Assembly (NCBI RefSeq): GCF_000763295.1
Contig: NZ_JRJE01000020.1
Location: 186,001-250,000 of the forward strand
DNA: 64,000 nt
From: Thalassospira australica
GTDB taxonomy: Bacteria > Pseudomonadota > Alphaproteobacteria > Rhodospirillales > Thalassospiraceae
Direction of reading: 5' to 3'
Shown here: positions 18,803 to 28,288 of the stretch, in pieces
How the letters are laid out: every line of letters starts with the position of its first letter
Position numbering within the stretch: the first letter of the stretch is position 1
Translations under genes and position numbers: made by a program
The notes under the pieces: model-generated
Told to the model about the DNA's origin: nothing
Database searches by the model: none
Seen by the model: the letters and a program-made list of their open reading frames with translations, nothing else

Positions 18803-19171
18803 ATGGACCGCGACGCATTCAATGCCTTCTGCAAGTCCCTGCCCCACACCACCCATGTGGTGCAATGGGGTGGTGCTGATGTCTGGAAAGTGGGTGGTAA
18901 GGTTTTTGCCATTGGCGGCTGGACCAAGAACGAAACACTTGGCATTACCTTCAAGACATCGGAAATCGGCTATGAAGTTCTGAAAGATCAACCGGGTCTG
19001 CGCCCGGCACCCTATCTGGCATCACGCGGTATGAAGTGGATCCAGCATTATGACAAGCCGGGCCTAAGCGATGATGACCTGATGGACCATATCAAAAGCG
19101 CGCACCGCATCGTCGCCAAGGGTTTGACGAAAAAGCTGCAGCGCGCGCTTAATTTGTATCAGGACGAATAA
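18803..19171 (+). CDS. MmcQ/YjbR family protein
   Basis: A 122-residue protein starting at the ATG at 18803, where AGGA lies eight bases upstream; a frame open from 18773 adds ten residues not typical of the family. It has the usual MmcQ/YjbR pattern: FNAFCKSLPHTTHVVQWGG near the N-terminus, FAIGGW, LGITFKTS, then the SRGMKWIQH segment and a C-terminal helix. The family has a CyaY-like fold and is often annotated as DNA-binding, but its function is not settled. It is unlikely to belong to the polysaccharide pathway despite its position. Confidence 0.85.
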   Translation: MDRDAFNAFCKSLPHTTHVVQWGGADVWKVGGKVFAIGGWTKNETLGITFKTSEIGYEVLKDQPGLRPAPYLASRGMKWIQHYDKPGLSDDDLMDHIKSAHRIVAKGLTKKLQRALNLYQDE

Positions 19172-19194
19172 AGGCTTCGCGTAAGGTCAGTGGC

Positions 19195-20484
19195 CTAGAG
19201 CCGCCAGAGATCAATACCCGCCGGAACACTGTCACGCGGTAACACTGCACGCACATCGGCAACAAAGCCCTTGCCGTCCTTAAGAAGACTGCTTACCAGC
19301 GGCCAGCCCTTGGCGACATATTCCTTGTGCGATACTGCCAAAACCAACGCGTCGGCTGGTTTCAGGTCATCATCCCCGCTCAGTTTCAAGCCTGCGAATT
19401 CGTGGGAGACTTCCGTGGCATCGGCATGGGCATCATGCACCTGCACCGTGATTCCGGCATCTTCGAGCGAGCGGATAATGTCAATCACGCGTGTATTGCG
19501 GATATCGGGCACATCTTCCTTGAATGTCAGACCAAGCACGGTGACGGTCGGTTTTTTGGTTGCCCCTTCACGCAGCAGTGCGCGAATAACCTTGTTGGCA
19601 ACCACATCACCCATGCCATCATTCACGCGACGCCCAGCCAGAACCACCTGCGGGTAATAGCCAAGCTCTTCGGATTTATGCGTCAGGTAATAGGGATCAA
19701 CACCAATGCAGTGTCCGCCGACAAGCCCCGGCGTGAATTTCAGGAAGTTCCACTTCGTCCCGGCAGCTTCAAGCACATCACGGGTATCGATACCCGCACG
19801 GTCAAAGATCAGCGACAGCTCGTTCATCAGCGCAATATTCAAATCACGCTGGGTATTTTCAATCACTTTCGCTGCCTCGGCGGCCTTGATGGTCGGCGCT
19901 TTGTGAACGCCTGCGGTAACAACACTTCCATAGACATCGGCAACGATATCAAGGGTCGCTGCGTCCTGCCCCGACACCACCTTGGTGATTGTCGTAAAGC
20001 GATGTTCGCGATCGCCCGGATTGATGCGTTCGGGCGAATATCCGACCGTGAAATCACGTCCGGCCTTCAGGCCTGAAAGCTTTTCAAGGATCGGCACACA
20101 TTCTTCTTCGGTCGCGCCGGGGTAAACCGTGCTTTCGTAAACAACGATGTCGCCTTTTTTAAGGATGGCACCAACGGTTTTCGATGCCGAACGCAGCGGG
20201 GAAAGATCCGGACGGTTGGAGCTGTCAATCGGGGTTGGCACCGTGACGATGTGGAAATCAGCCTCGGCCAAATCCTTGGGATCATCGCTCAGCAAAAGAT
20301 CTGCTGCGGCCAGTTCATGATCATCAACCTCACCGGTGGCATCATGCCCGTCTTTAAGCTGGGCAATCCGTGCGGTGTTGATGTCAAAGGCAACAGTGCG
20401 CCCAGTGGCTGTCCCGAATGCCACGGCAACCGGCAATCCAACATAACCCAACCCGATTACGGAAATCTTGCGTCCGTGGCTCAT
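19195..20484 (-). CDS. UDP-N-acetylhexosamine 6-dehydrogenase (TviB/WbpA/WbpO-like)
   Basis: A 429-residue nucleotide-sugar dehydrogenase. The NAD-binding site is ISVIGLGYVGLPVA at the N-terminus, ESTVYPGATEE spans 117-127, AAEAAK ends in Lys206, and the catalytic cysteine is C259 in GGHCIGVDPYYL. The three-domain UDPG/MNDH layout is complete. The sequence looks closer to enzymes making UDP-GlcNAcA, UDP-GalNAcA or UDP-ManNAcA than to UDP-glucose dehydrogenase. It oxidises C6 by two NAD-dependent steps to give an acidic sugar, a natural supply for the WecG-type transferase at 9535. It lies 135 bases downstream of leuS on the same strand and is convergent with the MmcQ-like gene. Confidence 0.9.
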   Translation of the reverse strand: MSHGRKISVIGLGYVGLPVAVAFGTATGRTVAFDINTARIAQLKDGHDATGEVDDHELAAADLLLSDDPKDLAEADFHIVTVPTPIDSSNRPDLSPLRSASKTVGAILKKGDIVVYESTVYPGATEEECVPILEKLSGLKAGRDFTVGYSPERINPGDREHRFTTITKVVSGQDAATLDIVADVYGSVVTAGVHKAPTIKAAEAAKVIENTQRDLNIALMNELSLIFDRAGIDTRDVLEAAGTKWNFLKFTPGLVGGHCIGVDPYYLTHKSEELGYYPQVVLAGRRVNDGMGDVVANKVIRALLREGATKKPTVTVLGLTFKEDVPDIRNTRVIDIIRSLEDAGITVQVHDAHADATEVSHEFAGLKLSGDDDLKPADALVLAVSHKEYVAKGWPLVSSLLKDGKGFVADVRAVLPRDSVPAGIDLWRL

Positions 20485-20619
20485 TACTCAATCCTACCAA
20501 AGATACACGTTTCTGACTTCTATCCAGCCTGCCAAAAACCGTCAACAAACGAGATCACAAAGAAACAGGGCACCGCATAACGGCAATGGCCTGTCTCTTA
20601 TATCAGTACCCGGCCGGGC

Positions 20620-23600
20620 TTAGCCCTTCACGACGATATTAACCAGTTTCGGGGTCGGCTTGGCGACATAGATCACCTTGACGATCTGCATGCCTTCAAG
20701 GTGACGGGCAACGTTCTCGTCTGCCTTGGCAAGTGCTTCGACCGTTGCCTGATCAGCATCGGCTGCCACCATCACGGTGCCACGCTTTTTGCCATTGACC
20801 TGAACCGGAACTTCAAATTCGTCATCCTTGGCCTTTTCGGCATCGAATTCCGGCCAGTCAAACTTGATCACCGATTTCTTGGCACCGAATTCGTCCGCCG
20901 CCATCCGGCTCATAAGCTCCTCACCCAGATGCGGTGCAAACGGTGCGACCATGAGCGCCAAGGCCTTGGCATGTTCATCATGCACGGCATTTTGTTTGGT
21001 CAGCGCATTGGTCAACTCAATCAGGGCTGCAATCGCCGTATTAAGCCGCAAATCAGCAATATCGCCGGTCACCTTGGCAATTGTCTTGTGCAGAAGCGTT
21101 TCAATCTTGCCGTCCACCACGTCGGTGCGTTCCATCTGGGTCGTGACTTTCCAGACGTTGGACAGGAACCGCATCATGCCGACAATCGCATCGGACTGCC
21201 ACGGTTTGGAGCTATCAAGCGGCCCCATATACATTTCATAGGTGCGGAACGTGTCGATGGTGTATTGATCGCAGATTTCCTCGGGCGGGATACCGTTTTT
21301 ATAACGTTTGCCCATCTTGCCCGGAACAGTAATCAGCTGTTCATCCGTTTTGGCGTTGAACGGTACTTTCTTGCCATCGACATCGCGCATTTCAACATCA
21401 TGGATGTCGACATAAACACCGCGCGCGTCGGTATAGGCATCAGCCGTGATCATGCCCTGGTTAAACAGCTTCTGGAACGGCTCGGGCGTGCTGACATAGC
21501 CAAGGTCAAACAGGACCTTGTGCCAGAACCGCGAATAGAGAAGATGCAGCACCGCGTGCTCCGCACCGCCAACATAAAGGTCAACAGCCCCCGGCTGTGC
21601 CTTGCCGTCCTTATCGGTGCTGTTTGCCCAATAGGCCGCCGCATCGTCTGATGCGAACTTGGCATCATTTTTGGCATCGAAATAACGCAGATAATACCAG
21701 CAGGACCCCGCCCAGTTCGGCATGGAGTTGGCATCACGTTTGAACGCGCGCACGTCATACTCGCCGCCATCATGGGCGTATTTTGATCCGACTTCGGCCT
21801 CCACCGGCAGAACCGAACCATCACCAAGGACAATCCCCGTCACTTCCATCCAGTCCTTGGCACGTGCGAGCGGCGGCTCCGGCTCGGAATTCGGGTCTTC
21901 GTTGGATTTCGGTTTGAAATCGGTCATTTCCGGCAGAACGACCGGAAGGGCGGCCTCGGCAATGCCGTGCACCTGATCGGTCTCAACGTCGAACAGAACC
22001 GGGAACGGCTCCCCCCAATAACGCTGACGCGAAAACAGCCAGTCACGCAGTTTATACTGCACGCGCCCGCGTCCAATGCCCTTGGCTTCCATCCATTCGA
22101 TGATCTTGGCCTTGGCATCCGGGGTCGAAAGCCCGTTCAGCGAGACTTCGTCATTGGCGGAATTGATCGTCTCGCCAACCTCAACCTGGGCCAGCTTGAA
22201 CGCGCCCGGCTCCGCCTCATAACGCGCAAGAAGCGTTGCCGCATCGCCATCAGCCAAATCTGCCGGGGCGTTGTCCTTAAGCCAAGCGTCTGACGGCTTG
22301 GTGGTTGCCTTGATCGGCAGACCGAATTTATGAGCAAATTCAAAGTCGCGCTGGTCGCCGGCGGGTACTGCCATGATCGCACCGGTGCCATAGCCCATCA
22401 GGACATAGTCCGCAATCCAGACCGGGATTTCTTCACCCGTGACCGGGTTGGTCGCATGCGCGCCAATAAACACCCCGGTCTTTTCGCGTTCGGCATCATC
22501 CTTGGCCGATACGGCCTTAAGCTCGGACGCCTCCGCACGATAGGCCGCAACCGCGTCCTTCTTATCATCCGCAAGCAGCTTGTCCACCAGCGGATGTTCC
22601 GGCGCCAGCACCATATAGGTCGCGCCAAAGATCGTATCCGGGCGGGTGGTGTAAACCGCGATTTTTTCGTCCGTACCGTCCACTGTTTTAACCGGGAAAT
22701 TCACCCGCGCACCCACAGAACGGCCAATCCAGCCCTTCTGCATCTCGACGACGCCATTCGGCCAATCAAGCCCTTCAAGGTCGGTGACCAGACGATCGGC
22801 ATAATCGGTAATGCGCAACATCCACTGTTTGAGCGGACGTTTATACACCGGATAATCACCACGTTCGGACTTGCCTTCGTTGGTGACTTCCTCGTTCGAC
22901 AGAACCGTCCCCAGCATCGGGCACCAGTTAACCGGCACTTCATCGACATAGGCCAGACGCCCGCGATCAATCGCGCGATCAATTTCCTTGCCTTCGGCCT
23001 TGGTGCCCTCGCCAATCACGGATTTCGGCTGCGGCACGCCATCTTCATCCAAAAGCCACTCACCACTTTCCAAAAGCGGGCGCAGCTCGGCAATCGGGCG
23101 CGCACGGCCGGTGATGGTCTGATCTTGCGGGCCTTTCCATTCCACGGTCGGATCATAGAAGCTGTTAAACAGCTGCAGGAAAATCCATTGCGTCCATTTG
23201 TAATAATCCACATCGGTCGTGGCGAAACGGCGATGCGGATCATGGCCAAGGCCAATGACCTGAAGCTGACGCAGCATATTTTCGATATTGGCTTCGGTCG
23301 TGATGCGCGGATGCTGACCGGTCTGGATGGCGAACTGTTCGGCCGGCAGACCAAAGGCATCAAAGCCCATGGAATGCAAAACATTGTGGCCACGCATGCG
23401 CTCGAACCGCGCCTTTACATCCGTCGCGATATAGCCCAGCGGGTGCCCGATATGCAGGCCCACCCCGCTTGGATAGGGGAACATGTCCAGAATGACGCTT
23501 TTCTTTTTACTTGCGTCGAAATCCGCATCGCCGGGGTTGGGGGTACGATAGGTATCGTTTTCCCGCCAATAAGCCTGCCAGCGCTTTTCAAATTCCCGCG

Positions 23601-23628
23601 CACTTTCCTGATAGTTCGCCACGCTCAA
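20620..23628 (-). CDS. leuS: Leucyl-tRNA synthetase, long divergent type
   Basis: A 1002-residue class I synthetase that charges tRNA-Leu. HIGH is HIGH itself at 59-62 within YPSGVGLHIGHPLGY. The editing domain has TTRPDTIFGATYM and VPAGDQRDFEFA. The KMSKS loop reads KMGKR at 771-775. A C-terminal anticodon and tRNA-contacting region is present. The length, the KMGKR loop and segments such as GFDAFGLPAEQFAIQTGQHPR and NWCPMLGTVLSNEEVTNEG match what I remember of actinobacterial LeuRS, not the roughly 860-residue proteobacterial type. The editing loop has Gly where His is common (VPGHD-like). Start ATG at 23628. Firm as LeuRS; the origin is an inference. Confidence 0.95.
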   Translation of the reverse strand: MSVANYQESAREFEKRWQAYWRENDTYRTPNPGDADFDASKKKSVILDMFPYPSGVGLHIGHPLGYIATDVKARFERMRGHNVLHSMGFDAFGLPAEQFAIQTGQHPRITTEANIENMLRQLQVIGLGHDPHRRFATTDVDYYKWTQWIFLQLFNSFYDPTVEWKGPQDQTITGRARPIAELRPLLESGEWLLDEDGVPQPKSVIGEGTKAEGKEIDRAIDRGRLAYVDEVPVNWCPMLGTVLSNEEVTNEGKSERGDYPVYKRPLKQWMLRITDYADRLVTDLEGLDWPNGVVEMQKGWIGRSVGARVNFPVKTVDGTDEKIAVYTTRPDTIFGATYMVLAPEHPLVDKLLADDKKDAVAAYRAEASELKAVSAKDDAEREKTGVFIGAHATNPVTGEEIPVWIADYVLMGYGTGAIMAVPAGDQRDFEFAHKFGLPIKATTKPSDAWLKDNAPADLADGDAATLLARYEAEPGAFKLAQVEVGETINSANDEVSLNGLSTPDAKAKIIEWMEAKGIGRGRVQYKLRDWLFSRQRYWGEPFPVLFDVETDQVHGIAEAALPVVLPEMTDFKPKSNEDPNSEPEPPLARAKDWMEVTGIVLGDGSVLPVEAEVGSKYAHDGGEYDVRAFKRDANSMPNWAGSCWYYLRYFDAKNDAKFASDDAAAYWANSTDKDGKAQPGAVDLYVGGAEHAVLHLLYSRFWHKVLFDLGYVSTPEPFQKLFNQGMITADAYTDARGVYVDIHDVEMRDVDGKKVPFNAKTDEQLITVPGKMGKRYKNGIPPEEICDQYTIDTFRTYEMYMGPLDSSKPWQSDAIVGMMRFLSNVWKVTTQMERTDVVDGKIETLLHKTIAKVTGDIADLRLNTAIAALIELTNALTKQNAVHDEHAKALALMVAPFAPHLGEELMSRMAADEFGAKKSVIKFDWPEFDAEKAKDDEFEVPVQVNGKKRGTVMVAADADQATVEALAKADENVARHLEGMQIVKVIYVAKPTPKLVNIVVKG

Positions 23629-24025
23629 TCAACTCCTGCCTGTCGGGCCTTTGTCTGTTGGCATCGGGCGCATGCCATGGCGGCGCGCCTGCCAGATCAG
23701 ATTGCCTGTCACAATAATCCTAAGCAGTGTTCATAAGCGCGCTTTGATCTGCGTGCAACATCAGATCGCGGGTTTTCAGCAGCAATTCCGTCAATTTTCC
23801 AAAGCCATCATGCAAAAAATGCACAGCCCGACCGCACAACAATCACCCCTGAATTGTACGACAACACTGGATTTTTCACCCAGGACATGCCATATTCAGC
23901 ATAGTAATTTACCAAGTATCTGATTGCGCACGATATCCTTGTGCAACTTTGCTTGGCGAAAGTATCTGTTTTGATGATTTGAAACAGATACAGCTCTCAA
24001 AAGCTCTCGTCCAGGGAGGACGACT
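23629..24025. other. Intergenic region between leuS and the coiled-coil protein gene
   Basis: 397 bases between divergent genes with no convincing ORF or RNA. It should hold the leuS promoter and the promoter of the gene at 24026. Just before 24026 there is a strong ribosome site (AGGGAGGA, spacing about six). I see no clear operator or T-box-like structure for leuS. Confidence 0.5.
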
Positions 24026-24700
24026 ATGGATATCACCATTGGTGGCCTTACGTCCCAGCAATCCGGCGCCCAGTCCGGGGGATCCGTGCGCTCGGCGCAA
24101 TCCTATTTACCGGGGCAAAGCGATTCTGAAAAAACCGGAAACAACGGCACGTCCGCCTTTGCGGCTGCGACGTCGGTTTCCCTGTCTTCGGAGTCTGCCA
24201 ACCGCCTTTCAGCCGACAGCATCGTTGCCGCAATCAACGAAAGCCTGCAATCGACCGGCATTTCTGTTGAAAACGTTGATCCGGGCGAATACACGCCCGA
24301 AGCCGTTGCCGACCGCATTCTGGCCCGCGTTGGCGATCTGATCGCCACCAACGCCAGTTCCGAGGCCGAAGCCCGTGAAATCTTTGATCAGGCAAGCGAA
24401 GGCATTCAGGCCGGTCTTGAAGATGCGCGTGAAATCCTCGAAGGTCTTGATGCGCTCAATGACGAAATCAGCGGCAACATCAACGAGACTGAAGAACGCC
24501 TCAATGAAGGCCTTCAAAGCATCGAGCAGCGCCTGACCGAGCTGTTTAACAGCAGCGCATCAGAAGAAGCCACAACGCCGGAACGCGATGAGCAGGTCCT
24601 GCAATCGCAGGTCACCCAGACCGCACAGGCAAGTCAGGCTTATGCCGAAGCTGGCAGCAATGCCCAGCGTAATGCACCACGTTATGGCACGAACGGCTAA
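24026..24700 (+). CDS. Coiled-coil protein, possibly DUF5610-like
   Basis: A 224-residue acidic protein with a Gly/Ser/Gln-rich N-terminus (about 1-50), a conserved-looking segment SVSLSSESANRLSADSIVAA, then YTPEAVADRILARVGDLIA and a long helical region with heptads (about 100-180). The middle part reminds me of DUF5610 proteins, which occur near flagellar genes; I am not certain. No signal peptide. AGGGAGGA upstream marks the ATG. It has its own terminator at 24735 and stands upstream of the hybrid kinase, cyclase and flagellin group, so a motility or surface role is possible. Confidence 0.65.
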   Translation: MDITIGGLTSQQSGAQSGGSVRSAQSYLPGQSDSEKTGNNGTSAFAAATSVSLSSESANRLSADSIVAAINESLQSTGISVENVDPGEYTPEAVADRILARVGDLIATNASSEAEAREIFDQASEGIQAGLEDAREILEGLDALNDEISGNINETEERLNEGLQSIEQRLTELFNSSASEEATTPERDEQVLQSQVTQTAQASQAYAEAGSNAQRNAPRYGTNG

Positions 24701-24734
24701 CACCACAGATATTCTGAAGCATAAATCAGCTTAC

Positions 24735-24765
24735 AAACCGGCAGCTTTGGCTGCCGGTTTTTTTT
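24735..24765 (+). terminator. Rho-independent terminator after the coiled-coil gene
   Basis: A perfect 11-base stem (24735-24745 with 24750-24760) with a four-base loop, followed by a continuous T run. It ends the single-gene transcript from 24026. Confidence 0.92.
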
Positions 24766-25018
24766 AACTGAAAAATTAGCCAATCAACCATCCCGCATCA
24801 GGATAGCCACCCACTTATCTCGTGCCATTCACGAATCTCTTGTGTTAGCATTGCGACTGCGAAGGAACAAAGACAGCCACCGAGTTGAAGTGAAAATTCT
24901 ATTTCCCCCCTTGCGATACCTATCCTTTTGTATATGATGCCCTGCTAACTATGTGACGCAGGTTTGCGTTTCGCCGTCACCACACACCATAAAATACGTC
25001 AAAGCGAGCCCCCGCAAC

Positions 25019-28000
25019 ATGCGTAGACTAAAGCTAATCCTGATTATACTGGTATCGGTCGCGGCGATCCTGACGGCGTTTAACGTTTACGTCCGAACAG
25101 AATTAAACGGAACGGCATCGCAACAAGCCTCCACCCAAGTCAATGCAACCCTGCTTGGCTATGCTGATCAGCTTGAGCAACGCATTGTATTGTCCATCAC
25201 AGTTCTGCAAGGACTGGCGGAAAAACTTGGCAAAGGGGACTATTCGGCTCGCGAAGGACATATCCTTTTAAAGCAGGCCACTGAAAGCCTTGAAATGGCA
25301 CGGGTCATGGCCGTTGCTGACAGCACCGGTCAATTGGTAGTTTCGTCGCGGGGACCAACCCCACCAGACATCAACGTTAAAGACATTCCAAATGTCGCCT
25401 ATTTCCTCAGCGGGGGCGACCGGCCCTGGTATTTCGGCGGTCCTGTTCTCAATAGTATCGACAATCAATGGCAAATTCTGTTTTCCGTCCCGATGCATGA
25501 CGCCGATGGTACTTTGACCGGTGTAATTGCTGCGGTTATTACACCATCAGCGGTGATGGAGCCGTTTGGACGGATCATGTTGCCAGATGATCGACTGATA
25601 CTGGTTAATTCACGCAACCAAACGGTTGGCGAAATTCCGTTTAGTGCCGACGACATCGGCAACAACAGCTCCTATTCGGCCGTACTCGGTCAGGCATTGG
25701 ATACGGATGAAACGGTAACAACCAGAATCGACACAGAACATCAAGGCACCGTCATTGCGTCTGCCAGAACAATCGCGAACGAAACACTCGGGATTATTCT
25801 GACACGTCCGGAAAATGTGGCCTTGCAGGGATGGAAACTTTTCGAAGCTGCGGCACTTGTCGCATCAATCGGGCTTTTTGTTTTGGCCTCGATCTGCTGT
25901 TTGATTTTCTATCGCTACGATTCAATCCAGCGAAAACACATTCGACAGCTTTCGCTCTTAAACGACAAGATCAAAAAAGAATCCATCAAGGTCAATGAAC
26001 TGGCCAAGGTGAAAACCGATTTTCTGGCGAATATGAGCCATGAAATCAGAACACCAATGAATGCGATCATCGGCCTGCTGCATCTACTGGGCTATACCAA
26101 GCTTACGACGGAGCAAAAGGAATATGTCCGCAAGATTTCTGATTCCGGGAAATTTTTGCTGGGCATCATTGATGATATCCTGACCTACTCGAAAATCGAG
26201 GCCGGTAAGGTCAATATCGAGAAAACCATTTTCTCGACCCATGAAATCATGGACTCGCTCTCGACCATCCTGTCGGTAAATTCGACCGGAAAGGATATCG
26301 AAGTTCTGATTTCAGTTGGCGAAAGTGTCCCGAAACATCTGATTGGTGATCCCTTCCGTCTGCAGCAGATTCTGATAAACATTGCCGGGAATGCCATCAA
26401 GTTCACCGAACGCGGCGAGGTACTTGTTGCGGTCGATATGACCCGCAAAAACGACAATAAGGTTGAACTGGAATTCCAGACCCGTGACAGCGGCATTGGC
26501 ATGTCAGCTACGCAGGTCGACAACCTGTTCAAACCGTTCCTCCAGGCCGATACATCCACGACCCGAAAATTCGGCGGCACCGGACTTGGCCTGTCGATCT
26601 GCAAACGCCTGATCGACATCATGGAAGGGGATATTTCCGTCACAAGTACCGTTGGCGAAGGTACGACCTTTACCTTTACCCTGCCGTTTGAATTGCCGCA
26701 AAAAGGGCAGACCGCGGCAACCACGTCCCGCAGCGAAATGCGTGTTCTGGTCGTAGACGACAACACACTGGCCCGCGAGGTTATTGACAAAACCGCCCAG
26801 AATTTGGGCTGGACGACCCTAATTGCCAAATCCGGTGAAGAAGCTCTCGACATCGTCGAACAGAACTCTGCAGAAGGCAAAGCTTTCGACCTTATCCTGA
26901 TGGACTGGAGAATGCCCGGTCTTGATGGCGTCGCCACCAGCGAGAAGATCCGAAACAGGCTTCCAGCCGATGAAATGCCGATTGTCGTCATGGTCACCGC
27001 CGCCGACAAAGACCAGTTGCTGCGTCATTCCTCGATTGAAAATGTCGATGGCATTGTTCTTAAGCCGGTAACGGAATCATCCCTGTTTAATGCCGTGATT
27101 TCGGCAAAAACCCCAGCTTCGTCAACAAACAAAGGTCACGAACTTGTACCGGAAAACGTAAAGCCGGATGGTGAACCCTGCCAATTGACCGGGATCCATA
27201 TTCTTTTGGTTGAAGACAACTATATTAACCAGGATGTCGCAATCCATATCCTGGAAATGGAAGGTGCGTCTGTCACGCTTGCCGAGAATGGCCAAGTCGC
27301 GGTGAACAAGGTCGAAGATGACAGCAACAGTTTCGACGTCATCCTCATGGATCTTCAAATGCCGGTAATGGACGGCCTGACCGCGACATCGGAAATCCGT
27401 AACACATTGGGCAACACTGACATCCCGATCATTGCCCTGACGGCAGGCGTGTTTGATAGTGACCGCGAGAAATGCTTTGCCGCAGGCATGGATGGTTTCA
27501 TCAGCAAACCATTCCGCCCCGCAGATATGGTCCGCCTGATCCTTTCCAAGGTTCCGGAACACGATAGAAAGACCCAAGCCCGCAATTCTGGGGCAAGCGA
27601 CCAGCAGCCGTTCAAACCCACGGCAACCATTGAAAACACCCAAACCGCAAAAGACGATGCGACAATGAAGCCCGGCCCGGCAACCAATGCACCCGCATCA
27701 AGCCGCGGGCTTGTGATTGACCGGAAACAGGCACTCGAAATGCTTGGCGGAAATGAAGAGCTTTTCCAAACGCTGAGTGCGCATTTCATCGCATTGTATC
27801 AAAATGTTTATGATGACTTTGCAGCGGACGTGGAAAATCAGAATATCGAAGAACTCGGAAAACGTGCCCATAGCCTGAAAGGCGCAAGCGCATCAATTGG
27901 CGCGAACGCCCTGCAGTCTGTGTGTAGCGAACTCGAAAAACAGGCACAACTCAATGATCCGGATAATATCGACAGCCTGATGGCCGAACTAAAGACCGAA

Positions 28001-28279
28001 ATTCGATCAGTTCTGCTGGAACTGGGCGGCGAAGATATCAACGCGGCAACAACCAAAGAAAACGCAGGCCCGTCAAGCGCGGCCCCGTCAAGCAACGCAC
28101 TTGAAGAACTTCGGGCCGCGCTTGAAACCAACAACCTTGCAGCATTGCGCATGATTGATGACCATGCCGATGCCCTTATTTCCATAGTCGGCACAGATCA
28201 ATTTGAATTGGCAAAATCACATATCGAAAAACTCGATTTTGCAAATGGATTGAAAATATTGCCTGAAAAAGCGGAATAA
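25019..28279 (+). CDS. Hybrid sensor histidine kinase with two receivers and HPt
   Basis: 1086 residues from the ATG at 25019 (MRRLKLILIILVSVAAIL); a GTG at 24953 would add 22 residues. A membrane helix is at about 5-25, a periplasmic sensor domain of PDC/CACHE character at about 30-270, a second membrane helix near 275-300 and a short coiled coil after it. HisKA has the phospho-acceptor H341 (MSHEIRTPMNA), then HATPase with DSGIGM and GTGLGL. Receiver 1 has Asp629 (LMDWRMPG), receiver 2 has Asp778 (LMDLQMPVMDG), and a C-terminal HPt domain carries His951 (AHSLKGASAS). All relay residues are present. It is followed by a receiver-GGDEF cyclase and a lone receiver, likely partners. Confidence 0.92.
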   Translation: MRRLKLILIILVSVAAILTAFNVYVRTELNGTASQQASTQVNATLLGYADQLEQRIVLSITVLQGLAEKLGKGDYSAREGHILLKQATESLEMARVMAVADSTGQLVVSSRGPTPPDINVKDIPNVAYFLSGGDRPWYFGGPVLNSIDNQWQILFSVPMHDADGTLTGVIAAVITPSAVMEPFGRIMLPDDRLILVNSRNQTVGEIPFSADDIGNNSSYSAVLGQALDTDETVTTRIDTEHQGTVIASARTIANETLGIILTRPENVALQGWKLFEAAALVASIGLFVLASICCLIFYRYDSIQRKHIRQLSLLNDKIKKESIKVNELAKVKTDFLANMSHEIRTPMNAIIGLLHLLGYTKLTTEQKEYVRKISDSGKFLLGIIDDILTYSKIEAGKVNIEKTIFSTHEIMDSLSTILSVNSTGKDIEVLISVGESVPKHLIGDPFRLQQILINIAGNAIKFTERGEVLVAVDMTRKNDNKVELEFQTRDSGIGMSATQVDNLFKPFLQADTSTTRKFGGTGLGLSICKRLIDIMEGDISVTSTVGEGTTFTFTLPFELPQKGQTAATTSRSEMRVLVVDDNTLAREVIDKTAQNLGWTTLIAKSGEEALDIVEQNSAEGKAFDLILMDWRMPGLDGVATSEKIRNRLPADEMPIVVMVTAADKDQLLRHSSIENVDGIVLKPVTESSLFNAVISAKTPASSTNKGHELVPENVKPDGEPCQLTGIHILLVEDNYINQDVAIHILEMEGASVTLAENGQVAVNKVEDDSNSFDVILMDLQMPVMDGLTATSEIRNTLGNTDIPIIALTAGVFDSDREKCFAAGMDGFISKPFRPADMVRLILSKVPEHDRKTQARNSGASDQQPFKPTATIENTQTAKDDATMKPGPATNAPASSRGLVIDRKQALEMLGGNEELFQTLSAHFIALYQNVYDDFAADVENQNIEELGKRAHSLKGASASIGANALQSVCSELEKQAQLNDPDNIDSLMAELKTEIRSVLLELGGEDINAATTKENAGPSSAAPSSNALEELRAALETNNLAALRMIDDHADALISIVGTDQFELAKSHIEKLDFANGLKILPEKAE

Positions 28280-28288
28280 CCCGAAGAC

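Noticed and set aside
20701-21651. Plus-strand ORF of 316 codons opposite leuS
   Set aside because: Antisense to the C-terminal half of LeuRS with no recognisable domain.
22330-23736. Long plus-strand ORF (468 codons) opposite leuS
   Set aside because: Antisense to a highly conserved synthetase; composition is His/Arg-rich and no domain is visible.
26185-27009. Minus-strand ORF opposite the hybrid kinase
   Set aside because: Ser/Arg-rich shadow of the conserved kinase core and first receiver; no ribosome site or domain.
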